DNA of 64,000 nucleotides from Sunxiuqinia dokdonensis (GCF_001270965.1 NZ_LGIA01000171.1:1-64000); one strand, 5' to 3'. Counted from the stretch's first letter, positions 33,142 through 43,623 are shown. Program-made: numbers and translations. The notes: generated by a model not told the origin, from the letters alone.

Positions 33142-34905
33142 CTAATTCCAGCCAGGATTTTGTGTCAAATTTGGATTCAAACTTAGTTGATCTGTCGGGA
33201 GTGGATTTAGGTATAACTTGTCATCCCATGTTCGGGACGAATTCGCGTAAACCTTCAATAGTTTTTTATCGGCTCCATCCCAATCTGTGAACTCATAAAA
33301 TGAGCGACCTTCAAATTGATCAGTGCCTCCGAACAGGTTTTTATAACGTTCGACAACATCTTCATTTACCACCATTCCCAACATCGTTTTGGGATTTTCA
33401 ATTAATACGCCGGCATTCCATCGACAGATATCATCCCAACGAAAACCTTCAAAAGCAAGCTCAATCCGACGTTCTCTTCTAATTTCATATAATAAAGGTG
33501 AAATGGCATAACCATACCTTGGTTGTCCATCAACCAAAGCAAGTGGATCTTCAGCAGGATTAAGAGATAAACGTCCCATTTCAAACACCCCTGGTTCATC
33601 AAGCCGTGCTCTTAACATATTTATGGAAAGATCAAGGTCGGTTTGAGAGATCGTGCCCAACTCAGCTTTGGCTTCGGCATAAATCAGCAATACTTCAGCA
33701 TACCGAAAAACATACCAATCATAGGTTGTCTGATTGGCTTCATTTTGTGCCGGAACAGGATCCCTAAATTTTGAAGCCATATAACCCGTTGGACACTCAT
33801 TTACCGCAACAGTTGTTGCAGGATAAGAGATTGGACGTGATCCATCCAAATAATATGGTAAATTCTTATTATCAACCATATTTCTTAAACGAGGATCTCT
33901 ATTGGTCATTTCCAGTTGTAACGAATCATCTCCTTGGTAAAGCGGACTCAATGCGATTGGGAGTCCATCAACACATACAAATGATTCAATAAAATCTTTA
34001 CTAATACCCCAACCTGTTTCATTCACTTGTCTGGACAAACCATGCATCAATTTATCTTTTACATAGATTCGGGGAAGTACACATTCTTGATTACTGGTCA
34101 GGTCTTCTTGAATGAACTGTTGGCGGTAAAACAATGGATAATCGTCAAACATGTAAGGTGCATTCCCCTTTACAATAGCATAATTACCCTCATCCATAAT
34201 TTGTTTCGAGGCAGTAGCAGCCATTTCCAGATAAGCCTCCCAACCACTTAAGTTCCGGTATTTCATCCAGGTACCTTCATACAAGCAAACCCGAGCTAAA
34301 AGCTGAAGTGCTGCAAACTTATGAAGACGCCCATTTTCAACATCTTGCGGAAGTTTTAGATTTAAAGCTGCAAACTCTAAATCTTCTATTACTTTGTCTA
34401 TTACAAACTTTCGTGGATCCCGAGAATTAAAAAGAAGCTCCTCGTCTGTCGTAGTAAGGTCTTTATCTAACCAAGGAACATCTCCAAAGGTTTTCACCTT
34501 ATTAAAATATTCATGAGCTCTGAAAAAACGAATTTCCCCTACATAGTGAGCAATCTCTTGTTCATCACCTTCCACGGTCTGATAATGAGATAAAAAATAG
34601 TTGACATTACGGATATTACTCCAATTGCTAATTGCCCATCCACCTCCACTTCCGGGAACGGTGATGTTGTTAAACAGGCGATTATCTGGAGAGTTCGTCA
34701 CGCAATTGTCGCTCGTATTATCAAGCCATTGACTTGGAGAGGAAAGTGTTGTATAAAAGTTATTAGCATACAACTTCAGATCATCGGTCTTCTTCCAAAA
34801 ATTGAGATCTGTGATTGCATCTTCAGGAACTGTATCTGTTACATCACACGCTCCCAAGGCCAACACAAACCCTATAAGAATAATTATAAATTTATATCGT
34901 TTCAT
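33142..34905 (-). CDS. SusD/RagB-family glycan-binding lipoprotein
   Basis: A 587-residue outer-membrane lipoprotein (MKRYKFIIILIGFVLALGAC, Cys20). It has the SusD pattern: 'DAITDLNFWKKTDDLKLYANNFYTTL' near the start, TPR-like helices with 'EIRFFRAHEYFNKVKTFGDVPWLD', and the C-terminal 'PRYGYAISPLLYEIRRERRIELAFEGFRWDDICRW' followed by 'YLNPLPTDQLSLNPNLTQNPGW'. SusD forms a lid over the SusC transporter and captures oligosaccharide. It follows SusC by 19 bp. The pair defines this region as a polysaccharide utilisation locus. Confidence 0.97.
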   Translation of the reverse strand: MKRYKFIIILIGFVLALGACDVTDTVPEDAITDLNFWKKTDDLKLYANNFYTTLSSPSQWLDNTSDNCVTNSPDNRLFNNITVPGSGGGWAISNWSNIRNVNYFLSHYQTVEGDEQEIAHYVGEIRFFRAHEYFNKVKTFGDVPWLDKDLTTTDEELLFNSRDPRKFVIDKVIEDLEFAALNLKLPQDVENGRLHKFAALQLLARVCLYEGTWMKYRNLSGWEAYLEMAATASKQIMDEGNYAIVKGNAPYMFDDYPLFYRQQFIQEDLTSNQECVLPRIYVKDKLMHGLSRQVNETGWGISKDFIESFVCVDGLPIALSPLYQGDDSLQLEMTNRDPRLRNMVDNKNLPYYLDGSRPISYPATTVAVNECPTGYMASKFRDPVPAQNEANQTTYDWYVFRYAEVLLIYAEAKAELGTISQTDLDLSINMLRARLDEPGVFEMGRLSLNPAEDPLALVDGQPRYGYAISPLLYEIRRERRIELAFEGFRWDDICRWNAGVLIENPKTMLGMVVNEDVVERYKNLFGGTDQFEGRSFYEFTDWDGADKKLLKVYANSSRTWDDKLYLNPLPTDQLSLNPNLTQNPGWN

Positions 34906-34924
34906 ATTTTACTAGTTTAGCATT

Positions 34925-37900
34925 TTAAAAAGTAAGATTTAAACCAAAAGAATAAGATTTTGGGACTGGATAGCTCATTAAATCAGTATTCTCGGGATCA
35001 TAAAGATCAGATAGCTTCGTAATTGTAAAGATATTTTGCCCCGTAAAGTAGAAACGAACTTTATCAATAGGGCTTCTATAAATCCACCTTTCAGGAAGGG
35101 TATATCCTAAAGTTAATTGCTTCAATCTTATATAAGAAGCATCTTGAAGATACAAGGTTGAAACCTGTCGGTTTCCATGTCCTCCATTGATGTAGGGACG
35201 AGGTAGTCTGGCATCTTTGTTATCCTCTGACCAATAATCCAACGTTTCTTTCATTGGAACATCCCATTGACTTCCGATTCCAAAGAAACGGTTGCTTCCT
35301 GTCCATAAATCACGTTTTCCAACACCTTGAAAGAAAAGGTTTAAATCAATTCCTTTCCAGGAAGAGTTTATTTGCATTCCGTACTGGTAGCGAGGAGTAC
35401 TATTACCAATAATAAGTTTATCCCCATGATCAGATAAAGTATTGCTGCCCCATGAAATTTCATCGTCGTCATTCTGATTAACATACTTAACATCTCCAGT
35501 ATTCCATTGTCCTCCGTATAATTTAGATTGATCTACATGGTTGGCGATTTCTTCCTCAGTTTGAAATAAGCCACTTGCTTCATAACCCCATATTTCATTA
35601 ATTTTTTGTCCAACATAGTAGTTCCCTAAATCTCCGGTAGGGTTGTCAAACTTCGTAATTTCAGACTGGTAATCGGCTATATTAAATGATACATTATAGG
35701 AAAAATCTTTGATTCGATCTTTCCATGTAGCTGTAAATTCCCATCCATAGGTCTTCATATCAGCTGCATTTTCCCTAGGGACACCAGTGCCTAATACAGC
35801 AGGTAAAGGCTTGCCTGATGTCAACATTCCAATCGTATTGCGTTGATAAACATCCACTGTTGCTAAAAGCTTGTTTTCCCAAAGCCCTACATCTGCACCA
35901 ATATTCCATTGATTTACCTCTTCCCATGTAAAAGAAGGACTAACTAACGATCCCGGCGATACGCTAACTGGTAAAATACCACCTAACATATAAGAAGTGG
36001 CCGTATTAATTCCATAATTTGAGATATAGGGGAAATCGCTGCTGCTGACAACTTGGTTTCCTAAAGAGCCATAGGAAGCTCTCAACTTTGCTTCGCTAAC
36101 AACATGCTTCAAACCGTCCCAAAAGCCTTCTTCAGAAAAACGCCAGGCAGCTGAAACAGAAGGGAAAAATTCAGCACGGTCTCCTTTCGGAAACTTTGAA
36201 GAACTATCGTACCGTCCATTAGCTTCCAGGAAATATTTCTCAGCATAATTGTAATTAAATCTGAAAAATGCTCCTTGCACCGCCCAAGAAGAAGCACTGC
36301 CATTCACGTAATCTTCTCCGGTAGCCCGGTTTATTGCAGGGAGATCATTATCAATCAGGTTTTCGCGTTTCGCATAAAACCATTTCAGATCTTTGGTCTC
36401 CTGGTTGTACCCCACAAGAACTTTAAAATTATGGTCTTCAAGCGATTTCGTGTAATCGGCATAAGCATTCAAAGCCTTGTAGTAATCATTGCTATTCTCT
36501 AATGCTACTGAGTTGGGATTTACCCAAGGATAAATGTTTGATTTACCAGGTTCTGCCCAATATTCAGAAAATAGTCTTGAGGTACGCTCTTTATTCCATG
36601 AATATGGATTAAAGGTGTAATCAACATTTACTTTTACATCTTTTATCGGTCGGATTTCAACAGCGCCAGTTAACCAGAGATCGTTTACTTTGCGCTGATC
36701 ATAGCCTCCTTCTGCTCCAACAGCAAAGGGATTGGTAAAAGATCCTTGTCCTGCCCAACTACCATCAGGATGTCTTACCGGCATCAAAGGGCGAAGATCG
36801 TTTTTTAGTTGTCCTGAATATTCTGATATTCCTGACCAGCCATTGCTACCTCCTGAAGGGTGATCTTCAAAAGAATAAGTATACTTGGCACGCCCTGAAA
36901 CGGATATCCATTCTAATACATCAACATTTAGATTCAAGTTTATATTATGACGTCGGTAAGTATCATCATATGAACTTAAAAAACCATTTTGATCTAAATA
37001 TCCATACGACATAAAATATTGGATCTTTTCAGTTCCTCCCGAAAGACTGGCATTTACTTGTTTAAGAATTCCATTTTGATAAAGTTCACTTGCCCAATCG
37101 GTATTTCCAGCATAATTATACTTTCCATTCGTGTCTATTTCCGGATCATAGTAAACCGGAGAATTATTAACTGGATCTTCATAATATTTCAATGCATGAT
37201 CCATTAACCTCTTATCAAAGTAATTACTTCCACCTGCATTAATACTAGCCGTATTCATATATGTGATATACTCCCAGCTGTCAGCATACTTAGGAATGTT
37301 AGTCGCTGAGGTTACCGTATACGAACTCGAAACATTCAGTTTAGGAGCCTGCTCCCGCTTTCCCTTTTTAGTTGTTATTAAAATCACCCCATAAGCAGCT
37401 CTCGCTCCATAAATGGCTGCAGATGCTGCATCTTTTAAAACAGAGACACTTTCAACGTCATCCGGGTTAAGAAGATTGGGGTCTTGCACAACACCATCAA
37501 CTAAAACTAAAGGACTTCCTCCATTTAAAGACGTTGTTCCTCGAATATTGAACGTTGCACCCTGCCCAGGAGCATAATTCTGAGAAACCTGCAGATTGGG
37601 AATTGTTCCCTGTAATCCTTGCCCCAGATTAGTTATTGGTCTATCCTCCAACACATCACTGGAGACAGAACTTACTGCACCTGAGAGATTTACTCTTTTC
37701 TGTGTGCCATACCCAATCGCCACTACTTCCTCAATCCCGATGGCATCTTCCTCCATCACCACATTGATGGTTGATTGATTGCCAACAACAAACTCCTGGG
37801 TGCGCATCCCCACAAACGAAAACACCAGTGTGCTTCCAGCAGGAACGTTTGCAATTGTGTAGTTCCCATCAAAATCGGTAATTGTTCCGTTGATGGTACC

Positions 37901-38365
37901 TTTCTCCAAAACAGTCACGCCAGGCAGTGGCTGACCAGAATCATCATTGACTTTCCCGCTGACTGTTCGTTCTTGCTGCAGCGAACTTCCATGAACAGAA
38001 CCAGACAAAACAATCTGACGGTTATTGATCGTGTAGCTGATGTCGGTTCCGGCAAATAATGCATCCAAAACTTCGTTGATTGTTTTGTCCTTTAATTCAA
38101 GCGACACTTTCGAATCAAGCGATACATTTTTGTTGTTGTAGAAGAAGAAAAAATCACTTTGATTTTCAATTCGATCCAGCACTTCCGTAATGCTCGCGTT
38201 GGTCACTTTCAACTCCAGTTTCTGAGTCTGCGCATAGTTGCTAAGGGCAAAAGTTTGCAGACAGGTTAGCGTGATCAGAAAAACAGTTAATCTCATAATC
38301 TTTAAGAATTTTCCGATACAGGCAAATAAATACCTGTAGTCCGATAAGAACCAAGTTTTTTTCAT
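34925..38365 (-). CDS. SusC/RagA TonB-dependent transporter with STN domain
   Basis: An 1146-residue outer-membrane transporter. After an N-terminal extension and signal peptide (hydrophobic part MRLTVFLITLTCLQTFALSNYAQ from residue 24) come an STN domain (about 50-120), a carboxypeptidase-regulatory-like domain (VSGKVNDDSGQPLPGVTV), the plug with the SusC motif 'NIRGTTSLNGGSPLVLVDGV', and a beta barrel ending in 'YSFGLNLTF' (terminal aromatic). The STN domain signals to an anti-sigma factor, and the FecR and ECF sigma genes lie directly upstream. So substrate transport and gene activation are probably coupled through trans-envelope signalling. Energy comes from TonB-ExbBD encoded elsewhere. 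Confidence 0.97.
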   Translation of the reverse strand: MKKTWFLSDYRYLFACIGKFLKIMRLTVFLITLTCLQTFALSNYAQTQKLELKVTNASITEVLDRIENQSDFFFFYNNKNVSLDSKVSLELKDKTINEVLDALFAGTDISYTINNRQIVLSGSVHGSSLQQERTVSGKVNDDSGQPLPGVTVLEKGTINGTITDFDGNYTIANVPAGSTLVFSFVGMRTQEFVVGNQSTINVVMEEDAIGIEEVVAIGYGTQKRVNLSGAVSSVSSDVLEDRPITNLGQGLQGTIPNLQVSQNYAPGQGATFNIRGTTSLNGGSPLVLVDGVVQDPNLLNPDDVESVSVLKDAASAAIYGARAAYGVILITTKKGKREQAPKLNVSSSYTVTSATNIPKYADSWEYITYMNTASINAGGSNYFDKRLMDHALKYYEDPVNNSPVYYDPEIDTNGKYNYAGNTDWASELYQNGILKQVNASLSGGTEKIQYFMSYGYLDQNGFLSSYDDTYRRHNINLNLNVDVLEWISVSGRAKYTYSFEDHPSGGSNGWSGISEYSGQLKNDLRPLMPVRHPDGSWAGQGSFTNPFAVGAEGGYDQRKVNDLWLTGAVEIRPIKDVKVNVDYTFNPYSWNKERTSRLFSEYWAEPGKSNIYPWVNPNSVALENSNDYYKALNAYADYTKSLEDHNFKVLVGYNQETKDLKWFYAKRENLIDNDLPAINRATGEDYVNGSASSWAVQGAFFRFNYNYAEKYFLEANGRYDSSSKFPKGDRAEFFPSVSAAWRFSEEGFWDGLKHVVSEAKLRASYGSLGNQVVSSSDFPYISNYGINTATSYMLGGILPVSVSPGSLVSPSFTWEEVNQWNIGADVGLWENKLLATVDVYQRNTIGMLTSGKPLPAVLGTGVPRENAADMKTYGWEFTATWKDRIKDFSYNVSFNIADYQSEITKFDNPTGDLGNYYVGQKINEIWGYEASGLFQTEEEIANHVDQSKLYGGQWNTGDVKYVNQNDDDEISWGSNTLSDHGDKLIIGNSTPRYQYGMQINSSWKGIDLNLFFQGVGKRDLWTGSNRFFGIGSQWDVPMKETLDYWSEDNKDARLPRPYINGGHGNRQVSTLYLQDASYIRLKQLTLGYTLPERWIYRSPIDKVRFYFTGQNIFTITKLSDLYDPENTDLMSYPVPKSYSFGLNLTF

Positions 38366-38449
38366 AAATTTGTTTTTTTCGTTGAATTAATTATTTCTAT
38401 ATGATTGATTCACAAAGGACAGTGGTGCGAACACTGTCCTTTTTAGTTT

Positions 38450-39490
38450 CTATTCCATAATTCGTACCTCCCTGTTTTCAATTTTTGTGTTCACATTCGT
38501 CGAAATTTCAATCATTTGCAAAACCTCAATCAGGGTTTCGTCCTGAATGGTGGCGGTGTAGCGAATTTCAGAGTCTAAAATGGCCGGAGCCACATGGATC
38601 GTGCAGTTAAACCAGCGTTCCAGTTGCTTGGTGACTTCATGCAAGGGTGCATCCTTAAAGATTAAGCGGCCATCTTTCCAGGAAGTGGTTAAGCGCGTAT
38701 CAACTTCTTCCACATACAGTTTTCGCGAACTTTTATCCAGGCTGGCCTGCTGCCCGGGCGACAAACGGGCCACTTCTTCACCCCTGGTATTCAATAAAGC
38801 GATGGATCCCTCTTCGAGTGTCGCGCTCATCTGCTCATCGTTCGAGTAGTTCGACACATCGAATGAGGTTCCTAAAACCCGGATATCCAACGCACCGGTT
38901 TCAACAATAAAGGGCTGATCTTTGGCGTGGGACACTTCAAAATATCCTTGTCCGGTGAGCTTGACCTTGCGCTGGCTTTGCTGCGTAAAATTGATCGGAT
39001 ATTCGAGTGAGCTTCCTGAGTTCAGCCAGACCACACTATGATCGGGCAAAGTAAACTGCACCCGCGAACCCGGACTGGCAAACACCTGCTGCATCGCTAC
39101 CTGATCCGTTTCCGGAGCAAGTTGAAACAGCCGGTACGACAAGTAGACTGAGCTAATCAGCAAGGGGATAAATAAGATGGCAGCAATACGCACCGCGTAC
39201 GATTTCCAATTTTGTAACGAGTATTTTGCAAATTGTTCTTTCCGCTGCGCTGCTGTTATCCTGTCCCAAATGCGATTTCTAAGCTGGTTGAAATAGAGAT
39301 CGTGCTGACCTGTACGGAAATTCTGGGTTTTACGCCAATGCATTGACATCATTTCATCCAGCTCCTCATCCTGATAGTTTGCGTGGATGTGTGCCTGAAG
39401 CTGCTCCCGGTCGGTTTCACTAATTTTTCCCGAAAATAGTTTTTCCCGGTATTCTTTCCAATTGATGTCTTGTTTTGAATTCATATCCAT
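38450..39490 (-). CDS. FecR-family anti-sigma factor
   Basis: A 346-residue single-pass membrane protein: a cytoplasmic N-terminal part (about 1-90), one membrane helix (AVRIAAILFIPLLISSVYLSYRL), then a periplasmic FecR domain (FASPGSRVQFTLPDHSVVWLNSGSSLEYP... GQGYFEVSHAKDQPFIVETGALDIRVLGTSFDV) and a C-terminal STN-like DUF4974 domain. It holds the ECF sigma factor inactive until the STN domain of the SusC protein reports substrate. It lies between the sigma gene (135 bp upstream) and susC (84 bp downstream), the standard layout. The start may also be the second Met (residue 3). Confidence 0.95.
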   Translation of the reverse strand: MDMNSKQDINWKEYREKLFSGKISETDREQLQAHIHANYQDEELDEMMSMHWRKTQNFRTGQHDLYFNQLRNRIWDRITAAQRKEQFAKYSLQNWKSYAVRIAAILFIPLLISSVYLSYRLFQLAPETDQVAMQQVFASPGSRVQFTLPDHSVVWLNSGSSLEYPINFTQQSQRKVKLTGQGYFEVSHAKDQPFIVETGALDIRVLGTSFDVSNYSNDEQMSATLEEGSIALLNTRGEEVARLSPGQQASLDKSSRKLYVEEVDTRLTTSWKDGRLIFKDAPLHEVTKQLERWFNCTIHVAPAILDSEIRYTATIQDETLIEVLQMIEISTNVNTKIENREVRIME

Positions 39491-39624
39491 TTATCCAATT
39501 CATAAAGGTATACACGCGTGGGCAGCTTCACCCCTATTGGTTCACGATTTTTTTTCCGAAGAATACGCCATGAAAAGTTTCAGGCAGCCTCTTGCCCTTG
39601 AAATGGGTAACTGCCCCCGCGGCT

Positions 39625-40233
39625 TTACAGAAATAATTCGAAAAAGACCAACCCCGAGAACCCGGCAGAGAGGAGTTCCTTTTTGATCTGAGCGAGCGCC
39701 GAAGTCATTTGGTTTTCAACGGTTTTAACAGATATACCCAGTTGCGCCGCAATTTCGGCATTGGATAAGTTTTTCTCCCGGCTCAGAAGAAAAATTGTTT
39801 TTCGCTTAGGGCTTAGCTGTTCAATCGACTGCTTGTACGCCCGTTCCAACTCGTTAAAATCCAATTCTTCATCCAGCAAAATATTTTTCCCGGGGTGTAA
39901 TTTGGAATAGTTCAAATAGAGTTGCTCGTTTTTTGATTTGCGGATGGTATTGAGGATGGCATTTTTTGCGATCGTGAAGATGTACGAATCGAGTGATTTG
40001 TCCGATGTCAATTCTTCCCGCACATTCCAAATCTTCAAAAAAACTTCCTGAACAATTTCTTCGGCCTCCTGGGTACGCTTCAAATAACCAATCGAAAACT
40101 GATGGATCCGCTTTCCATACCGGTCATACAATTCCTGAAAAGCCTCGGAAGATCCTTCTTTCAGTTTCAGAACAAGTTCTTGATTGGTATGACTTAAGTT
40201 CGTGTTCAAAAGTTTAGCGTTTCGTTTTATCAA
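39625..40233 (-). CDS. ECF sigma-70 factor of the SusC/FecR system
   Basis: A 202-residue ECF sigma factor. Region 2 is 'GSSEAFQELYDRYGKRIHQFSIGYLKRTQEAEEIVQEVFLKIW', and region 4 is 'LSPKRKTIFLLSREKNLSNAEIAAQLGISVKTVENQMTSALAQIKKEL', a helix-turn-helix that reads the -35 box. It belongs to the Bacteroidota family paired with FecR proteins. Released by its anti-sigma, it would activate the susC/susD operon. First gene of the minus-strand regulatory and transport unit, divergent from a PAS-rich histidine kinase 236 bp away. The hydrophobic tail (SGLVFFELFL) is slightly odd but short. Confidence 0.95.
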   Translation of the reverse strand: MIKRNAKLLNTNLSHTNQELVLKLKEGSSEAFQELYDRYGKRIHQFSIGYLKRTQEAEEIVQEVFLKIWNVREELTSDKSLDSYIFTIAKNAILNTIRKSKNEQLYLNYSKLHPGKNILLDEELDFNELERAYKQSIEQLSPKRKTIFLLSREKNLSNAEIAAQLGISVKTVENQMTSALAQIKKELLSAGFSGLVFFELFL

Positions 40234-40414
40234 TGGTCAAAATTAGAAATTCCGGGCTTGAAACCATACGCGAATCAAATTTAAGTACCAAGGCATACTT
40301 TGCCAAGTATCTCTGGTTTCTCCTATCCAAAACCCAAAAGGCCAGGTTCCAGCCTACTAAAAAAACATTTTGAATCCCAGCCAAAAAGCGTATATTTCGG
40401 CCCGTTAAAGGATG

Positions 40415-40436
40415 AAGTCCGGCTTGATCCGGACTT
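40415..40436. promoter_or_regulatory. Palindrome upstream of the PAS kinase gene
   Basis: AAGTCCGG-6 nt-CCGGACTT, a perfect 8-bp inverted repeat ending 33 bp before the start codon. It could be an operator or mRNA hairpin near the ribosome site. No regulator is identified. Confidence 0.4.
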
Positions 40437-40469
40437 GCCATTAGCACGATCAACAAGCTGGAGCGCTCC

Positions 40470-42899
40470 ATGAACCAATTATTTATAGCCCTCACTCAAA
40501 ACACCGCTTTACTGATTACCTTGTCAGTATTGTATGGACTGTTATCTCGATTCCGCTCAGGGTCGCTGATCCGGTTCAAGATTCTTGCCGGCCTTTTGTT
40601 TGGCCTCATTGCCATCGCCGGTATGCTCGTTCCCGTTTCGGTGCAGTCAGGCATTTTTTACGATGGCCGATCCATTGTGCTGTTGTTAAGCGGACTTTTT
40701 GGTGGAGGCCTGGCAGCGGCCATCGCCATGATTTTGACCGGGGCTTTTCGGGTTTACCTGGGCGGAACCGGGATGTTTGCAGGAGTCCTAACCATCATGC
40801 TATGCCCGCTGGTTGGTGTGCTTGCCCGGCGATTGTTTCAACACAAGCCCGGCGAAATTTCCATGTTCAACCTTTGGATCATCAGCTTGGTAGCCCACCT
40901 CCTGATGCTGCTTTCGCAACTGGCCATTCCCTGGCCCTCGGCCTTGGAAATTATTTCAGAAATCTGGCTCCCGGTGCTGACCGTCTTTCCCCTGGCGACC
41001 CTGATCATCGCCATTTTAATGCAAACCGAAGAACGGCGACTGCAAGCACTGGATTCCATCCGAAGAAGTGAAAAACGGTATCAAACCCTGTCGGAAAAGT
41101 CGCCGGTCGGCATCTTCCGTACCCGGCCCGATGGGTACACCACCTATGTCAATCCGCGATGGAGCCAAATTACCGGCCTTTCCTTTGACGATGCCCTCGG
41201 AAACGGATGGCTTGAAGCGGTGCACCCCGACGACAAAATCAAACTATTGGATGGCTGGAATCAGGCGACCGACCGGCAAGAAAAATCGATTGCGGAGTAC
41301 CGTTTTCTCAAATCGAACCGGGAGGTGGTTTGGGTGTTTGGCGAAGCCGTTGCCGACGTATCCGAAACCGGAGAAGTTTTGGGCTATATTGGGACCATCA
41401 CCGACATTACACAGCGGAAGCTGGCCGAACAGGCACTTGGGGAGAGTGAATTAAACTATCGACATTTGTTTGAAAATGATTCGGCTGTCAAACTGATGAC
41501 AGCGCCCGCTACCGGCCAAATTATTCAGGCTAATCTTGCCGCTTCCGAGTTTTACGGCTGGACGGTGGATGAGCTGAAATCGATGAATATCAACCAGATT
41601 AAAATTGAAACCCCGGCAAACGGCTCGGCCGCACCAGAAAACAGTTTGGACGAACAGGGAAACTTTTATGAAGAAGAGCAGCATCAGCTGGCCAATGGCA
41701 AAACCAGACATGTAGAAGTTTTTACCAGTAAGATTCGGTTTCAGGGGCAAGATTGTTTTCACTCCATTATTCACGATGTGACCGGCAGGCGAAAAGCCGA
41801 AGAAAAACTCCGGCTGCTTGGAAAAGCGCTGGAACAAAGTCCCGTAAGTATCACCATCAGTGACAGGGAAGGATTGGTTGAATATGTGAACCCAAAATTT
41901 TCGGAGATTACCGGTTATCGTTTCGATGAAGTGATCGGAACCAATTCCGACATACTTAACTCCAGGGAACATGCCAACGTTCTTTCGAGAAGTATCTGGG
42001 ATACCATTACTTCGGGAAGGGATTGGATTGGCGAAGTAGAAAATCAGCGAAAGAATGGGGAACGATACTGGGAAAGCCTGATTATTTCGCCAATTTTTGA
42101 TCCGGCCGGACAGATCACCAACTTCATCAGTATTAAAGAAGACATTACTGAGCGTAAGCAAATGATCCGGGACGTGATTGTGGCCAAGGAAAAAGCAGAA
42201 GAAGCGGAACACCTGAAGTCCGCTTTCCTGGCCAACATGAGCCACGAAATCCGCACCCCGCTGAATGCCATCCTGGGATTCACCACCCTGCTGACAACAA
42301 GCAAGGCGATCACCGATGAAACCCGGGAGAGTTACATGGCCATCATCAATAAAAGTGCGGAAGGTTTATTGCGGATCATCAATGACATTTTGGATATTTC
42401 GAAACTCGAAACCGGGCAGGTAAAAATCTACAAACAGGAATTTCGAATTAATCCGGTGCTGGAGAGCCTGTACGTGCAATACCAGAACAAACTGACAGAA
42501 GCCGGTAAATCAGGCATTGAACTCATTCAATTGCCCCCGCCGGGGGATCTGGAGATGGTCAGCGATAAAGACCGCCTCACGCAAATTTTGTCGAACCTGC
42601 TCGACAACGCCTGCAAATTCACCGAATCAGGAACCATCACTTTTGGAGTTGCCCAGGTGCTCAACGGGCAGGTGGAGCTGATGGTTTCCGATACCGGAAT
42701 TGGAATAAGAAAGAAGGACCAGTCCAGTATTTTTGAACGGTTTCGCCAGGTGGGCCAAAGCAGTGTGCGTATCAACTCGGGCAACGGACTTGGGCTGGCT
42801 ATCGCTAAAAGCCTGGTGGAGTTGATGGACGGGCAAATCGAATTCGAATCCGTGCTGGACGAGGGAACAAGCTTCCGCATTCGGTTTCCCTTAAAATAA
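40470..42899 (+). CDS. Membrane PAS-domain sensor histidine kinase (5TM sensor type)
   Basis: An 809-residue kinase. The N-terminal 190 residues form several membrane helices with 'YDGRSIVLLLSGLFGGGLAAAIAMILTGAFRVYLGG', the mark of the 5TMR-LYT sensor module. Three PAS domains follow (about 195-315, 325-440, 445-570; motifs 'YVNPRWSQITG', 'FYGWTVDELK', 'YVNPKFSEITGYRFDEV'). Then come HisKA with phospho-His592 (NMSHEIRTPLNAI) and a HATPase with 'DNACKFTESG', 'VSDTGIGI' and 'GNGLGLAIAKSL'. There is no receiver domain and no response regulator next to it, so its partner lies elsewhere. The divergent position beside the sigma factor suggests, but does not prove, a link to the polysaccharide locus. 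Confidence 0.93.
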   Translation: MNQLFIALTQNTALLITLSVLYGLLSRFRSGSLIRFKILAGLLFGLIAIAGMLVPVSVQSGIFYDGRSIVLLLSGLFGGGLAAAIAMILTGAFRVYLGGTGMFAGVLTIMLCPLVGVLARRLFQHKPGEISMFNLWIISLVAHLLMLLSQLAIPWPSALEIISEIWLPVLTVFPLATLIIAILMQTEERRLQALDSIRRSEKRYQTLSEKSPVGIFRTRPDGYTTYVNPRWSQITGLSFDDALGNGWLEAVHPDDKIKLLDGWNQATDRQEKSIAEYRFLKSNREVVWVFGEAVADVSETGEVLGYIGTITDITQRKLAEQALGESELNYRHLFENDSAVKLMTAPATGQIIQANLAASEFYGWTVDELKSMNINQIKIETPANGSAAPENSLDEQGNFYEEEQHQLANGKTRHVEVFTSKIRFQGQDCFHSIIHDVTGRRKAEEKLRLLGKALEQSPVSITISDREGLVEYVNPKFSEITGYRFDEVIGTNSDILNSREHANVLSRSIWDTITSGRDWIGEVENQRKNGERYWESLIISPIFDPAGQITNFISIKEDITERKQMIRDVIVAKEKAEEAEHLKSAFLANMSHEIRTPLNAILGFTTLLTTSKAITDETRESYMAIINKSAEGLLRIINDILDISKLETGQVKIYKQEFRINPVLESLYVQYQNKLTEAGKSGIELIQLPPPGDLEMVSDKDRLTQILSNLLDNACKFTESGTITFGVAQVLNGQVELMVSDTGIGIRKKDQSSIFERFRQVGQSSVRINSGNGLGLAIAKSLVELMDGQIEFESVLDEGTSFRIRFPLK

Positions 42900-42975
42900 A
42901 TCAAAGCTACTTCCAACGAAATGGGAAAACTTAGTCACTCATCGTTATTTCTTCCTCGTATCAATCTACTCTTTA

Positions 42976-43440
42976 TGCACAAATATGATGGGTCACAAGA
43001 ACGACTAAGAACCGGATACCCCGACGGGGTTAAACAACAATAGCCCCGGATGGAGTGAAATCCCGAGCACTCGGGAGGGTTGAAATGCACGCCATCAAAC
43101 AAGGCGCAATCACCTGGTAGTTGGTTGCTCCCAGCCAGCATGCGCCGCATTGATTGTCGTTTGATCCCATCGAATACTTGTTTTGTCCTTCCGGACGGGA
43201 TTTCATTTTTTCCATTCGATGAAAAAACGAAACAAAAAAATCTAGTCAAAGTGATCCTTCTCCCCGCCTCAGGATTTTTTCTTTCCGGCGCACAACCCCG
43301 GATACCCACCAAAACTTGTCCGGCCACTGACGGAAATCCTTCCCGCCAACACCGGCCCGGGCAACTTTGACGGCCTGCGCTGCTTTCACCTTAAGGTGAA
43401 GTGGGGGACTTATAGATCGAAACTTTTCCGTTGGTTTCTA
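42976..43440. repeat. ~460-bp dispersed repeat, copy 1
   Basis: This non-coding stretch is highly similar to 57666-58121 in the same orientation. Shared blocks include CACAAATATGATGGG, CGGGGTTAAA with AATAGCCC, CTCCCAGCCAGCATGCGCCG, AAAAATCTAGTCAAAGTGA, CTCAGGATTTTTTCTTTCCG and GCTTTCACCTTA-GGTGAA. I see no gene in it. It is probably a repeated non-coding element or remnant of a mobile sequence. The rest of 42900-43623 holds nothing but a terminator. Confidence 0.85.
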
Positions 43441-43566
43441 TCTGGTTCTTTGAAGGCTTGCATGTGGGTTGGGAAGGTTTGCATCGACATAAAATGCATG
43501 CCGACCGTATTGCTCTTTGTTCGCTTTTTGTTGAACCCGTAAAACGCATGCTGCTGAAGGTCGCCA

Positions 43567-43599
43567 ATAAAAAACCCGGAACTGAATCAGAACCGGGCT
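43567..43599 (-). terminator. Terminator of the sugar isomerase gene
   Basis: On the minus strand AGCCCGG and CCGGGTT pair across a 13-nt loop, followed by TTTTTTATT. It lies about 25 bp after the stop of the TIM-barrel gene. Confidence 0.75.
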
Positions 43600-43623
43600 T
43601 ATATAACGAACACTTCTTATTTT

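Noticed and set aside
40470-42899. The PAS-rich kinase as a hybrid two-component regulator of the polysaccharide locus
   Set aside because: It has no periplasmic Y_Y_Y/propeller sensor, receiver or AraC domain, so it is not a hybrid regulator of that type; adjacency alone is weak.
42976-43440. Short open frames inside the dispersed repeat
   Set aside because: They are not conserved between the two copies, so the repeat is treated as non-coding.
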